30,149 nucleotides of DNA from Collinsella sp. OM04-5. GTDB taxonomy: Bacteria > Actinomycetota > Coriobacteriia > Coriobacteriales > Coriobacteriaceae. The notes beneath the pieces were generated by a model. That model had not been told where the DNA came from, ran no database searches, and saw only the letters and a list, made by a program, of their open reading frames with translations. This document shows, piece by piece, positions 1-9,251 of this stretch. The stretch lies in assembly GCF_003439125.1 (NCBI RefSeq), contig NZ_QSUU01000003.1, positions 1-30,149 on the forward strand, given 5' to 3'. Both the position numbers and the translations under genes were made by a program. Positions within the stretch are counted from its first letter, which is position 1; every line of letters starts with the position of its first letter.

Positions 1-81
1 GATGCAGGGCATGGGGATGATCCTGCGTCCCCGCGCGGGCGCCCCCGGTTATACAACCTCTTCGATAGGAGCTTTTCCCAC

Positions 82-1578
82 ATGGCAGACATCGCATTCG
101 AGAAGGACCTCTCCGTCGCCGAGACCGGCATCGAGGGCCTCAAGGTCGTCGACCTCGCCGTCCACGGCGACTCGCGCGGCTGGTTCAAGGAGAACTGGCA
201 GCGCGCCAAGATGACCGCCCTGGGCATCCCGGACCTCAGGGTCGTCCAGAACAACATCTCCTACAACGACAGCCGCGGCGTCACCCGCGGCATCCACGCC
301 GAGCCCTGGGACAAGTTCATCTCCGTGGCCCGCGGCTCGGTCTTCGGCGCATGGGTGGACCTGCGCGAGGGAAGCGAGACCTACGGGAAGGTCTACACCT
401 GCACCCTGGACCCGTCCAAGGCCATCTACGTCCCGCGCGGCGTGGGCAACTCCTTCCAGGCCCTGGAGGACGGCACCGCCTACACCTACCTGGTGGACGC
501 CCACTGGTCGCTGGAGCTCAAGAGGACCTACACCTTCGTGAACCTCGCCGACCCGGAGCTCGCCATCGAGTGGTCCATCCCGCTTGCGGAGGCCACCGTA
601 TCCGAGGCCGACCTCAACCACCCGATGCTGAAGGACGTCGTCCCCATGGCACCGAAGCGCACCCTCGTCACCGGCTGCAACGGCCAGCTGGGCCATGCGG
701 TGCGCGCGCTCGCCGAGGAGCGCGGCGTCGCCAAGGACTTCGACTTCTGCGACATCGACACCTTCGACATGTCCGACCCGGACGCCTACTCCAAGTACGA
801 CTGGTCGCTCTACGGCACCGTCATCAACTGCGGCGCCTACACGGCCGTGGATAAAGCCGAGACCCCCGAGGGCCGCGTTGTCGCCTGGAAGGCCAACGCG
901 ACCGGGCCGGCCCTGCTCGCCCGCACCTGCGCCGGGCACGGGATCACGCTCGTCCACATGTCCAGCGACTACGTCTTCGACGGCACCGCGGAGGTGCACA
1001 CCGAGGACGAGCCCCTCAGCCCGCTGTCCGTCTACGGCCAGACCAAGGCAGCCGGCGACATCGCCGTGGCAGGGGGCCCCCGCCACTACATCATGCGCAG
1101 CTCCTGGGTCATCGGCGAGGGGCACAACTTCGTGAAGACCATGAAGGGGCTGTCCGACCGCGTCGCCGACCCCGAGGACGGGCTCGAGCGGGTCACCGTC
1201 GTGGACGACCAGCTGGGCCGCCTGACCTTCACGCGCGACATGACCGCCGCCATCTTCCACGTACTGGGGACGCACGCCCCCTACGGCACCTATAACTGCA
1301 CCGGCTCCGGTGCCGTGAGGTCCTGGGCGGACATCGCCCGCGCCGTCTTCGAGGCCGCCAACGGCAACGGGGACAAGGTCGTGCCGGTTTCGACCGCGGA
1401 CTACTACGCGAATGCCGAGGGCCCCATCGCCCCGCGCCCGGTCCACTCCGCACTCGACCTTTCCAAGCTCGAGTCGGTCGGGTTCCACATGTCCGACTGG
1501 GAGAAAGAGCTGGGGGAGTATGTTGGCTCGGATGGCGACAGCGTCGCTCAATCAACTATGGGGATAGAAGCCGTATGA
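82..1578 (+). CDS. rfbCD: Fused dTDP-4-dehydrorhamnose 3,5-epimerase / dTDP-4-dehydrorhamnose reductase (RfbC-RfbD)
   Basis: This cytoplasmic bifunctional enzyme covers the last two steps of dTDP-L-rhamnose synthesis: 3,5-epimerisation of the 4-keto sugar, then NAD(P)H reduction. Residues 1 to about 188 form the cupin-like RfbC half, with the RGIH motif holding the catalytic-type His72. From residue 193 the RfbD half begins with a Rossmann GCNGQLG loop (198-204), followed by the SSDYVFDG and YGQTK segments that are typical of the reductase. At 498 residues the length equals the two enzymes end to end. The ATG follows an AGGAG at 67-71. The stop overlaps the next start as ATGA, so the genes are translationally coupled. 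The gene is very GC-rich, unlike the AT-rich genes that follow. RfbA and RfbB are not in the window and presumably lie upstream. The fused arrangement is, as I recall, common in Coriobacteriia. Confidence 0.93.
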   Translation: MADIAFEKDLSVAETGIEGLKVVDLAVHGDSRGWFKENWQRAKMTALGIPDLRVVQNNISYNDSRGVTRGIHAEPWDKFISVARGSVFGAWVDLREGSETYGKVYTCTLDPSKAIYVPRGVGNSFQALEDGTAYTYLVDAHWSLELKRTYTFVNLADPELAIEWSIPLAEATVSEADLNHPMLKDVVPMAPKRTLVTGCNGQLGHAVRALAEERGVAKDFDFCDIDTFDMSDPDAYSKYDWSLYGTVINCGAYTAVDKAETPEGRVVAWKANATGPALLARTCAGHGITLVHMSSDYVFDGTAEVHTEDEPLSPLSVYGQTKAAGDIAVAGGPRHYIMRSSWVIGEGHNFVKTMKGLSDRVADPEDGLERVTVVDDQLGRLTFTRDMTAAIFHVLGTHAPYGTYNCTGSGAVRSWADIARAVFEAANGNGDKVVPVSTADYYANAEGPIAPRPVHSALDLSKLESVGFHMSDWEKELGEYVGSDGDSVAQSTMGIEAV

Positions 1579-2870
1579 GTGTCGAACTTTCCTCATTGTT
1601 TACGAATTCTGATGGCCATGGGATTGGCAAGAGCAATTTCGTACCTACAAAAACCTATAGCCTCTTTACCAATTTGCTGCTTTTCTTCATTTGCGGAAAT
1701 GTGGCGCTTGATTTCTTTTCAGGATTATTCGGCATAAGCTCGTTTTCCCAAATTGTCCGAATGACTTTCTTTGCCTTGTTGTTATATATAGAACTTCGTC
1801 TTGACCCTAAAGGATTTTGTATACTGTTTCTTGCTTTAACGTCGATTGTAATTCAATCTGTGCTAATGCAGGCGTTTAGCCCAGAAGGCATGACAGCGTC
1901 TACATTACTTTATGACATAAGCATCGGTATTAAACTAATAATTTGTTTTGCAGTTTTCTTTGCTTCAAAAAGTTTGATTCGCTGCAATGCGTTGTCTATT
2001 AATCAAGTCAAAAAAGCAATATCTATCGCTGCAATTTATGTTCCGATTCTATATTTGGGATCGATTGCTTTGGGACTTGGGGCATCAAGCTATTGGGATG
2101 GCTCAGGCTATAAAAGCGTCTTTTCTTCTCTTAACAGCATCAATGTTTCTATGATTGTGCTTTTTGCTTATTCGGCTGATGCTGTATTTATACAGAAAAA
2201 GTCTCTTTGGATTATCCCAATGGGGTTAAATCTAATTTCATTATTATTGCTTGGCACAAAGGCGGGATATCTATTCGCCTTTTTCATAGTGATGTATTAC
2301 TTATTAATTCCCCCTGAAACTAGGTTGAGAAATGCCGTGATCGGAATTCTCGTTTTTGCTGGCCTGCTATTCGCCTTCAATAACGTAACCTTTCTAAATG
2401 AAATGCTTGAAAAGGTATCTGTTCGTCAAACTTACCTTTTCGAGAATCGTTCATTAATTGACTACCTCACAAGTGGACGAACCTGGATGCTGGCTGAAGC
2501 AACCAATCTATTTATTGCAAGCAATAATCCTCTGGGTTTCTTAATCGGCAATGGGTACTATCGTTTTCACCATGATTTAGCTGTATCAAGTGGCTATTTA
2601 TTAACTGCAAACGTTAGACCGATCGAATTTGATTGGGCTGATTTATTTTTTTCCTATGGGGCCTTTGCCTTTATCTGTGTATATGCCTTTTTGTTTAAAC
2701 AGCTGCGTCTGTCTTGGCGAACAAGAAACGAAGGACATTTTCAATTTATAGCTTTACTTGGAATGCTTGCGTTTAGCTGTGTTGGTGGTCATGTCTTTTT
2801 TGAAGCAATTTCTTCAGTAACGTTGGGTTCCGTTTTGGCCTGCATCTATGAGGATAGTAATGGACGATAA
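1575..2870 (+). CDS. Wzy-like polysaccharide polymerase (O-antigen polymerase/ligase type membrane protein)
   Basis: This 431-residue protein is hydrophobic along most of its length, with roughly ten predicted membrane helices, for example around residues 27-50, 62-80, 110-125, 150-170, 210-245 and 250-270, and a cluster near the C-terminus. A large polar stretch at about 275-350 interrupts the helices. That layout fits Wzy polymerases, which join undecaprenyl-linked repeat units outside the membrane. Wzy proteins share little sequence, so the call rests on topology and on the neighbours: a glycosyltransferase and a Wzx-type flippase follow. Its ATG overlaps the rfbCD stop. Base composition falls sharply to AT-rich here, which suggests the wzy-GT-wzx block was acquired separately from rfbCD. 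An O-antigen ligase-like role is the main alternative. Confidence 0.72.
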   Translation: MSVELSSLFTNSDGHGIGKSNFVPTKTYSLFTNLLLFFICGNVALDFFSGLFGISSFSQIVRMTFFALLLYIELRLDPKGFCILFLALTSIVIQSVLMQAFSPEGMTASTLLYDISIGIKLIICFAVFFASKSLIRCNALSINQVKKAISIAAIYVPILYLGSIALGLGASSYWDGSGYKSVFSSLNSINVSMIVLFAYSADAVFIQKKSLWIIPMGLNLISLLLLGTKAGYLFAFFIVMYYLLIPPETRLRNAVIGILVFAGLLFAFNNVTFLNEMLEKVSVRQTYLFENRSLIDYLTSGRTWMLAEATNLFIASNNPLGFLIGNGYYRFHHDLAVSSGYLLTANVRPIEFDWADLFFSYGAFAFICVYAFLFKQLRLSWRTRNEGHFQFIALLGMLAFSCVGGHVFFEAISSVTLGSVLACIYEDSNGR

Positions 2871-4091
2871 ATTTAAGATGATTCTTTCGGCTTGCACCGA
2901 AGATCGGAGCAATGTTATTGCCAAAGGTCAAAGTGCTTGGTCAAGACGCTGCGGTATCGACTTGCTCTTGAAAATGCTGCTTGTCTATATCAACTCGATT
3001 GGCTTGCGTCATGCACCAGAATCGACAATTTACGTTGATGAAATTAAGAATAACAACATGGTTTCTAATTTGCGAGATACTGCGGAGATCTGCGATGCTG
3101 AGAAAGCTACGTTCATTTGTCTCAATAGTTACTCGCCAAATAGACACATCAAAATGGGCGTGTTTTGGCCGATATTTAAAGCTGTGACCCTTGTTGTCCT
3201 TTCCCTGCCTCGTGTTCTTTCTTTTATCGGCAGCGAATGCACCGTAAATGATAGTTTAGCTAGGTTTTTAATTAAACGAATGGATAACTACGTTGCGCGT
3301 ATAGGCTACCAGCATCCTTTTATTTTGATGACTGACCATCATTTTTATTCAACAGTCATAGCCATGAACGACCATGCAACATCCGCAGTTCTTCAGCATG
3401 GCCTAATTGGAGACGCTCGATTCTTTTCGCCTGTGCGTGCCACATATTTCTATGCCTGGAGCAAAAAGAGCGCTGTTCTTGTCAATTCAGAAAAAGCTGT
3501 CGACGCTGGTACTTATAAATTTTCAAAATTGATGAGACTGGAACCTAAGCATTATGTTGAGAGTTTTGCTGACGCAAAACGTGTCTTGCTCATTCTTTCC
3601 AGCTCGAAAACCTCTGAACAGATTTCTCATCGCATCGAACCTCTCCTTAATCTTCAGAATCGCTTCGGTTTCAAGCTGCTCATCAAAATGCATCCTGGCT
3701 CCCTGTTTTCATTAATGAACTGCGCGACGCCGTTTCGACGAGTGATGTTGAACTATATAAGGAAGAGAAAATTGAAGCAATTGATTTTGATTTCGCCTTT
3801 ATTGAGCAGTCTACTGCTGCGCTAGACGTCGCTTGTCTTGGAACCCCCTACATTGTTATTGACGAGTCTCTTGACAGCTATTTTTCCGAATACCAAGAAA
3901 TGTTGCCTACCGCAAGTAATCCTGACGAGCTGCTGAGGTTGACGGTTGAATTTAGTTTGACCAAATATATGCCAGCCTATACGTCCTTCTTGGAACAAGA
4001 AATCGACAACGGTCAATGCCGCATCGATTCGCTTATTCATCGTTTGCAAAACGAATGTGGGTCAACATATGGAGGGCGGTATGGCAAGTAG
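2860..4091 (+). pseudogene. GT-B type glycosyltransferase, split by a single-base frameshift
   Basis: The first frame runs from 2860 (ATG with AGGA at 2851-2854; an in-frame ATG at 2848 is the alternative) and ends at 3825 with a low-complexity tail. From about 3700 the protein-like reading continues in another frame to a TAG at 4089-4091. Joining the frames between about 3697 and 3706, by restoring one missing base, gives a protein of about 410 residues. It would run through a KMHPGS motif into FIEQSTAALDVACLGTP, a pairing of HP and S/T-S motifs seen in GT-B enzymes such as sialyl/polysialyltransferase-like and CDP-glycerol transferase-like families. An SAVLQHG segment also fits. The restored end overlaps the flippase start by 11 bases, as expected of an intact operon gene. 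It is the only glycosyltransferase seen in the window, possibly the one adding the nonulosonic acid (inference). A sequencing error is possible. Confidence 0.75.
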
Positions 4092-5544
4092 TTCTTCGAA
4101 TAAGTCTGGAAAAGCAAATACATTCCTTTGGAGTTTCCTTGAACAAGGTGGCTCTAAGGCTATTCAACTTTTCGTTCAAATTATTCTTGCTCGATTGCTA
4201 TCCCCTGAGGCCTTCGGTATTTTGGCAATATTGTTGGTGGTTACTCAAATCACCGATTCTATTGCCCAAAGCGGTCTAGGGATGGCACTTATTCAAAAGA
4301 GCGATGCCGACGATCGTTCTTATTCCACCGCTTGGTGGCTGAGTCTCGGATTGGCAGCCGCTCTATATATCGTGGTGTACTTTACGTCGCCGACAATCTC
4401 TGTCTTCTATAATATGCCAGATCTCGTGGTTTATCTTCGAGTGCTCGGTGTAATAGTCTTTTTCAACTCGGCAAACTCTATTCAGCGTTCCTACCTCCAA
4501 CGAAACATGAATTTTAGGTGCATTTTCGCCGCCACGACAATAGCCGCGCTCATTTCGGGCTTCGGAGGCGTGGTGCTCGCTTTCTTTGGGTTTGGCGTTT
4601 GGTCTCTAGTCTTACAGTCTTTGCTTCAAAGCATTTTCATTTGTATTGTCATGTGGCTGCAAATCAGCTGGAAACCTGCATTTACGTTCGATGTCGCTCA
4701 GGCGTGGTCGTTATTTAGTTATGGCTGGAAGATCTGCATTACGGGAATTCTGAATGTTATCTACTCCGGCATCTCGGAGTTGATAATCGGTCGTGCCTGT
4801 TCAACCAGCGAACTCGGGCTGTACAGCCAAGGCCGTAAGTATCCCACTGCAGCAATTGGGGTGATGAGCAATTCCATCGCCAACGTATTATTTCCAATGT
4901 TTTCAGCAATTAAAGGAGATTCTGAGGCACTTCGTGGCGCCATACGTCGCGGGCTCACGCTCGGTACGTTTCTCGTCGCCCCCATATCTTTGCTGGCTGC
5001 CGTAGTTGCCAAGCCACTAGTTGCCATTCTCTTGACAGAAAAATGGCTCGCTTGTGTTCCAATCTTTCAGCTGACGTGCATCTCTAATGCCATTTTGATG
5101 ATTCAGCTTGTAAACCTCCGAGCGTACATGGCTCTGGGAGATAGCTCTCTTTATATGCGTCTCCAAATTATTAAAGTTTTGGGCGGAGGAGCCATCATAT
5201 GGATCACCGCCGCCCTCACCCACGATATTTACCATACGGCTTGGGCAAATTTCATCGTTGGAGTTATCTCGATCGTCTTCGTCGACGCTACACCTGCAAA
5301 GCGCCTTCATGGCTATTCGTCTTTGAACCAGGTCAAGGACGTTCTGCCAATCTTATTCCTCTCTCTCGTTGCCGCTGCGGCATCGCTCGCTGTTCAGCTT
5401 CTGGGGTTGGGCTGCGTTCCCGAATTGTTTCTGCAGGGCATCCTTTTCGCTTCTGTCTACCTGGGAGGAGCAAAGCTCTTCAAGTTCAGTGAATTATCCG
5501 AGGCAGCATCACTCTTGCGCGGGTTTATTTCAAGGAGAAGCTGA
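4081..5544 (+). CDS. Wzx/WzxC-like lipid-linked oligosaccharide flippase
   Basis: This 487-residue membrane protein has about 12-14 hydrophobic helices. Its N-terminal region (FLWSFLEQGGSKAIQLFVQI, then LARLLSPEAFGILAIL) is characteristic of the WzxC/polysaccharide transporter branch of the MATE/MVF superfamily. It would flip undecaprenyl-linked repeat units outward for the Wzy polymerase. The first in-frame start codon is GTG 4057, but ATG 4081 is preferred because GGAGGG lies at 4071-4076. This start overlaps the restored reading frame of the upstream glycosyltransferase by 11 bases, suggesting coupling. Composition is AT-rich like its two upstream neighbours. Substrate cannot be read from sequence; the neighbouring genes suggest a rhamnose- and pseudaminate-type repeat unit. 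Confidence 0.9.
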   Translation: MASSSSNKSGKANTFLWSFLEQGGSKAIQLFVQIILARLLSPEAFGILAILLVVTQITDSIAQSGLGMALIQKSDADDRSYSTAWWLSLGLAAALYIVVYFTSPTISVFYNMPDLVVYLRVLGVIVFFNSANSIQRSYLQRNMNFRCIFAATTIAALISGFGGVVLAFFGFGVWSLVLQSLLQSIFICIVMWLQISWKPAFTFDVAQAWSLFSYGWKICITGILNVIYSGISELIIGRACSTSELGLYSQGRKYPTAAIGVMSNSIANVLFPMFSAIKGDSEALRGAIRRGLTLGTFLVAPISLLAAVVAKPLVAILLTEKWLACVPIFQLTCISNAILMIQLVNLRAYMALGDSSLYMRLQIIKVLGGGAIIWITAALTHDIYHTAWANFIVGVISIVFVDATPAKRLHGYSSLNQVKDVLPILFLSLVAAAASLAVQLLGLGCVPELFLQGILFASVYLGGAKLFKFSELSEAASLLRGFISRRS

Positions 5545-5603
5545 AGCTCAACTCTTTATTAGGTTACTTATCAATTCGAATACGATAGAAAGGGATCAAT
5601 CCA

Positions 5604-6650
5604 ATGTCGACATTCAACGGGTCAACTTTAATGATTACGGGAGGAACGGGATCCTTCGGCAATACCGTCCTCAAGCATTTCCTGACCTCCGATGTGGGGG
5701 AAATTCGTATTTTCTCCCGCGACGAGAAGAAGCAGGATGATATGCGTCACGAGCTTCAGGCTCGATATCCTGACCATTTCGCTAAGGTGAAATTCCACAT
5801 TGGCGATGTACGTAACATTCAATCCGTGCGCGATGCCATGCATGGCGTGGACTATATCTTCCATGCAGCAGCCCTTAAGCAAGTTCCTTCTTGCGAGTTT
5901 TTCCCGATGGAGGCTGTCCGCACCAACATCATGGGCACGGATAACGTCCTTCACGCTGCATCGGATGCAGGTGTTAAGCGAGTCGTTTGTCTCTCCACTG
6001 ATAAAGCCGCGTATCCCATTAACGCTATGGGAAAGTCCAAAGCACTTATGGAAAGCGTGATCTTCGCCAATGCTCGTAGAGCTGCAGAAAAAGGCGATAC
6101 GGTGGTGTGCTGTACTCGTTACGGTAACGTTATGTGCTCTCGCGGTTCTGTTATCCCACTCTTTATTGAGCAGATTCACGCTGGTAAACCCATCACCATT
6201 ACGGATCCCAGCATGACACGATTCCTGATGAACCTTGATGAGGCAGTTGACCTTGTTAAGTTCGCATTCGAGCACGCCAACCCGGGTGACCTTTTCATTC
6301 AGAAGGCAGACGCAAGCACCATTGGCGATCTTGCGAAGGCCGTTCAGCAGCTGTTTGGCGATACGGGTACAACTATCATCGGCCCGCGCCACGGAGAAAA
6401 ACTGTTTGAGACGCTCATGACTCGCGAGGAGCGCCTGCGTGCCGAAGATATGGGCGGTTATTATCGCGTGGCAGCCGATATCCGTGGTCTGAACTATGAC
6501 AACAAGCAGGCCACCGGAGAGGTGAGAACCATGACCGACGAGGCCTATACGTCCCACAATACCAACCGACTGGATGTTGAGGGCACTGTAAAGAAAATCA
6601 TGACTGCTGAGTATGTACGCGAAGAGCTTAATGGTATCCGCCACATCTAA
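5604..6650 (+). CDS. pseB: UDP-GlcNAc 4,6-dehydratase (5-inverting), PseB/CapE type
   Basis: This SDR enzyme of the FlaA1/CapD family would convert UDP-GlcNAc to UDP-2-acetamido-2,6-dideoxy-L-arabino-hexos-4-ulose, the first committed step to pseudaminic acid. The Rossmann loop TGGTGSFG is at residues 12-19 and the STDKA catalytic segment at 131-135 (Thr132, Asp133, Lys134). Where most SDRs have YxxxK, this one has Met142-xxx-Lys146, a substitution I recall from the CapE subfamily. The C-terminal YTSHNTNRLDVEGT stretch is also CapE/FnlA-like. Length (348) is normal. It could by itself be a FucNAc-pathway CapE, but no CapF/CapG partners are present, while PseC, F, I, H and G follow in order, so the PseB role is favoured. 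It heads the operon after a 59-base gap containing AAAGGGA. Confidence 0.85.
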   Translation: MSTFNGSTLMITGGTGSFGNTVLKHFLTSDVGEIRIFSRDEKKQDDMRHELQARYPDHFAKVKFHIGDVRNIQSVRDAMHGVDYIFHAAALKQVPSCEFFPMEAVRTNIMGTDNVLHAASDAGVKRVVCLSTDKAAYPINAMGKSKALMESVIFANARRAAEKGDTVVCCTRYGNVMCSRGSVIPLFIEQIHAGKPITITDPSMTRFLMNLDEAVDLVKFAFEHANPGDLFIQKADASTIGDLAKAVQQLFGDTGTTIIGPRHGEKLFETLMTREERLRAEDMGGYYRVAADIRGLNYDNKQATGEVRTMTDEAYTSHNTNRLDVEGTVKKIMTAEYVREELNGIRHI

Positions 6651-6661
6651 AGGAGGGCAAG

Positions 6662-7318
6662 ATGATTTATAGGTTCCCGTTGCGTGACGTCAAAGACATG
6701 CTGCTCAATCAAATCGGTAACAACTTTTTTAAGTCAATTGATGATGAGCGCCTGATTACCAAGCATATGGAGCGAACGCTCGAGAGGCTGGAGCGCAATA
6801 TCTCTGCTAATGAAAATAAGTACTACTGGAGACTTAATGCGGCGGGGGAGCGTGAGGCATACTTCGATCCTCTGCATACTTGCCATTGGATGCTGTTTCT
6901 GTACCTGACGGCTAACACTATTTTCCGAGAGGAAAAAGACAATCCCACTGCAGCACGTATTGTTTGCGACAAGATCTACGGTCAAATGAAGACGGTTTCG
7001 GGTTGCGACTTGTATTACGAAGTTGAACTGCCTGAGACTTTCACCTTCGATCATCCGACCGGCTCCTTCATGGGCCGAGCAACCTACGGAGAGGGCTTCT
7101 CGTTTACTCAGGGGTGTACGGTCGGCAATATTAACGAAGTCTACCCGGTCATCGGCCGTGACGTGCAAATGTGTACCGGTAGCAAGGTGTTGGGCAATTC
7201 TCACATCGGTGACGGCTGCCTGATTGGAGAAGGTGCCGTCGTAAGGGATGAGGATGTGCCTGCCGGATCAGTTGTCTACGGCAAAACTCCGAATCTGAAG
7301 ATTATGCCCAGGAACTAA
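6662..7318 (+). CDS. Left-handed beta-helix (hexapeptide-repeat) acetyltransferase
   Basis: This 218-residue protein has a helical N-terminal half (residues 1 to about 115) resembling serine-acetyltransferase-type proteins. A hexapeptide-repeat half (about 130-210) follows, with runs such as VIGRDVQMCTGSKVLGN and HIGDGCLIGEGAVV that end in the usual GSVVYGKTP cap. Such proteins transfer acetyl from acetyl-CoA. It sits between pseB and pseC, starting 11 bases after pseB behind AAAGGAGGG. A dedicated GNAT (PseH candidate) is encoded later in the operon, so this one may O-acetylate or N-acylate the sugar at another position. It could alternatively be the 4-N-acyltransferase, making the GNAT the extra. 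Which acetyltransferase acts where cannot be settled from sequence. Confidence 0.8.
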   Translation: MIYRFPLRDVKDMLLNQIGNNFFKSIDDERLITKHMERTLERLERNISANENKYYWRLNAAGEREAYFDPLHTCHWMLFLYLTANTIFREEKDNPTAARIVCDKIYGQMKTVSGCDLYYEVELPETFTFDHPTGSFMGRATYGEGFSFTQGCTVGNINEVYPVIGRDVQMCTGSKVLGNSHIGDGCLIGEGAVVRDEDVPAGSVVYGKTPNLKIMPRN

Positions 7319-7344
7319 TAGTACTGTTCAACAGGAGGTTTGAC

Positions 7345-8553
7345 ATGAAGGAACTCGCAATAAACGGCGGCAAACCCACTAGTCTCAAGGTTTTGGGCTA
7401 TGGACACCAGGATATCAACGAGGACGACATTAAGGCAGTGGAAGATTGCCTGCGCGGTGACTATCTGACCTGCGGTCCCGCGACCGAAGCCTTCGAAGAG
7501 TCCATTAAGGCTGCCACAGGGGCTAAATTTGTAACTGCCGTGGCTAACGGCACTGCGGCTCTGCACGTAGCATGTCTTGCCGCAGGCATTAAACCCGGTG
7601 ATGAAGTGATAGTATCTCCTATCACTTTTGCCGCATCGGCTAACTGCGTGCGCTACTGTGGTGCTACGCCTGTGTTTGCGGATATTGATCCGAAGACCTG
7701 GAATATCGATCCAGCTTCAATCCGTGAGAAGCTTTCCGCCAAAACGAAAGCAATTGTGGCTGTTGACTTTGGCGGTGTTCACGTTGCTTCTGATGAGATT
7801 CGCAAGATTTGCGATGAGAACGGTCTGACCTTCATTGAGGACGCAGCCCATGCAATGGGCACGTTCCACAATGGCCGCGCAGTGGGTGCTATCGCTGATA
7901 TCACTACTTTTAGCTTCCATCCGGTGAAGACCATCACTACTGGTGAAGGCGGCGCCGTAGCAACGAATGATCCCGAGCTGGGTAAGATGATCGAGCTTTA
8001 CGCCAAACACGGCATTACGCGCAACCACGATATGATGCGCGAGACGGACCAGGGCGGTTGGTACTATGAGCAGCTAGTCTTGGGCTACAACTACCGCATT
8101 AGTGACATTGAGGCATCTCTTGGCGTAAGCCAGATGAAGCGACTAGACCAGTTCGGCTCTCGCCGTAAGGAGCTCGTTGCCTTCTATAACGAGCAGTTCT
8201 CCAAGATCCCGGAGGTGCAGTTCCAAATGGATGCCTCTCCTGAAGATACCGTGCGCCACCTCTATTGCCTAAAGTTTGACACGGAAGCACTTGGCGTAAA
8301 CCGTCGTTGGATCTTCGATGCTTTGCGTGCTGAGAACTTGGGTGTCAATGTTCACTACCTGCCTGTTTACCTATTACCATACTACAAGGACCTGGGACAC
8401 GGCCGCGGCGACTGTCCTAATGCCGAGGATTACTATGATCACTGTGTAACGCTTCCGCTGCACTGCGGACTCTCCAATGAGGATGCGCAACTCGTTGTTG
8501 ACGCGGTTACCAAGGTCGTTGAGTGGTGCCGTGCCAATAGGGGTGCGAAATAA
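7345..8553 (+). CDS. pseC: UDP-4-amino-4,6-dideoxy-N-acetyl-beta-L-altrosamine transaminase
   Basis: This is a fold-type I, PLP-dependent sugar aminotransferase of the DegT/DnrJ/EryC1 family, 402 residues. It would transfer an amino group to C4 of the PseB product. The PLP-binding Asp166 lies in EDAAHA and the Schiff-base Lys195 in FSFHPVKTITTGEGG. The SFHPVK form, together with LGYNYRISDIEASLG and GVNVHYLPVYL, matches PseC rather than ArnB or PerA relatives. Translation starts behind a consensus AGGAGG at 7335-7340. The TAA stop shares its last base with the ATG of the next gene, so the two are coupled. Family assignment is strong; the exact nucleotide-sugar substrate is inferred from the neighbouring genes. 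Confidence 0.92.
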   Translation: MKELAINGGKPTSLKVLGYGHQDINEDDIKAVEDCLRGDYLTCGPATEAFEESIKAATGAKFVTAVANGTAALHVACLAAGIKPGDEVIVSPITFAASANCVRYCGATPVFADIDPKTWNIDPASIREKLSAKTKAIVAVDFGGVHVASDEIRKICDENGLTFIEDAAHAMGTFHNGRAVGAIADITTFSFHPVKTITTGEGGAVATNDPELGKMIELYAKHGITRNHDMMRETDQGGWYYEQLVLGYNYRISDIEASLGVSQMKRLDQFGSRRKELVAFYNEQFSKIPEVQFQMDASPEDTVRHLYCLKFDTEALGVNRRWIFDALRAENLGVNVHYLPVYLLPYYKDLGHGRGDCPNAEDYYDHCVTLPLHCGLSNEDAQLVVDAVTKVVEWCRANRGAK

Positions 8554-9248
8554 TGCCCTCTAGTGTTTGCATCATTACTGCCCGCGGTGGCTCGAAGCGA
8601 ATACCGCGCAAGAATGTCCGCGATTTCTGTGGCAAGCCCATGCTGGCGTACTCGGTCGAGACTGCGGTTACGAGCGGCATCTTCGACGTCGTGATGGTCT
8701 CGACCGACGACGACGAGATTGCCGACGTGGCTAGGAAATACGGGGCCGAGGTTCCCTTCATGCGCAGCGAGGCTACGAGCAACGACTACGCCACGACGGC
8801 GGATGTGTTGCGCGAAATACTCTCCGAGTACGCCAAACGCGGCATCGAGTTTGATAGAATGTGTTGCTTGTACCCGACGGCACCCTTCGTCCAGGTCTCC
8901 GAGCTCATGGAGGCCTCCGAGATGATTGAAGCGGGGGCCTCATCCGTAATCCCTGTTACCTCATTCGATTTCCCGCCTCTGCGCGGCTTCAGGGTGGGTG
9001 AGGACGGCTCGCTCGAGTACGCCTTCCCCGAGTACGCACAGACCCGCAGCCAGGACCTCCCCGAGATGGTTCACGACTGCGGGAGGTTTTACTTCGCGAA
9101 GGTCGCGTCTTACTACGAGACCGGCAGCTTCATCACCAATAATACGAGATTTCTGCGCATACCCAGCAGGCTCGTACAGGACATCGACACTCCCGAGGAT
9201 TGGGAGCTGGCCGAGCAGAAATATCGAGCCATGACCCAGGAGGACTAG
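8553..9248 (+). CDS. pseF: Pseudaminic acid cytidylyltransferase
   Basis: This enzyme would activate the nonulosonic acid with CTP to give CMP-pseudaminate, the sugar donor for glycosyltransfer. The N-terminal CTP loop ARGGSKRIPRKN spans residues 10-21. The segments STDDDEIADVARKYGAEVPF, LYPTAPFVQ, RSQDLPEMVHDCGRFYF and the C-terminal VQDIDTPEDWELAE follow the PseF pattern within the NeuA/KdsB superfamily. The RSQDL-HDxGxFY element in particular separates PseF from NeuA. Length (231 residues) is normal. It overlaps pseC by one base and is followed three bases later by pseI. Legionaminate or sialate specificity cannot be wholly excluded, but the PseC and PseG partners point to pseudaminate. 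Confidence 0.9.
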   Translation: MPSSVCIITARGGSKRIPRKNVRDFCGKPMLAYSVETAVTSGIFDVVMVSTDDDEIADVARKYGAEVPFMRSEATSNDYATTADVLREILSEYAKRGIEFDRMCCLYPTAPFVQVSELMEASEMIEAGASSVIPVTSFDFPPLRGFRVGEDGSLEYAFPEYAQTRSQDLPEMVHDCGRFYFAKVASYYETGSFITNNTRFLRIPSRLVQDIDTPEDWELAEQKYRAMTQED

Positions 9249-9251
9249 ACA

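Noticed and set aside
49..1551. Long reverse-strand open frame (about 500 codons) opposite rfbCD
   Set aside because: It is the mirror of a GC-rich gene with clear RfbC and RfbD motifs on the + strand; the reverse product is Val/Gly/Asp-rich and resembles nothing.
3697..3710. Programmed -1 frameshift in the glycosyltransferase
   Set aside because: No X-XXY-YYZ slippery heptamer is in the correct phase and no strong downstream structure was seen; a base loss or sequencing error is simpler.
5628..6644. Reverse-strand open frame of 338 codons opposite pseB
   Set aside because: The + strand encodes an unmistakable FlaA1-family dehydratase; the reverse frame has no recognisable motifs or ribosome site.
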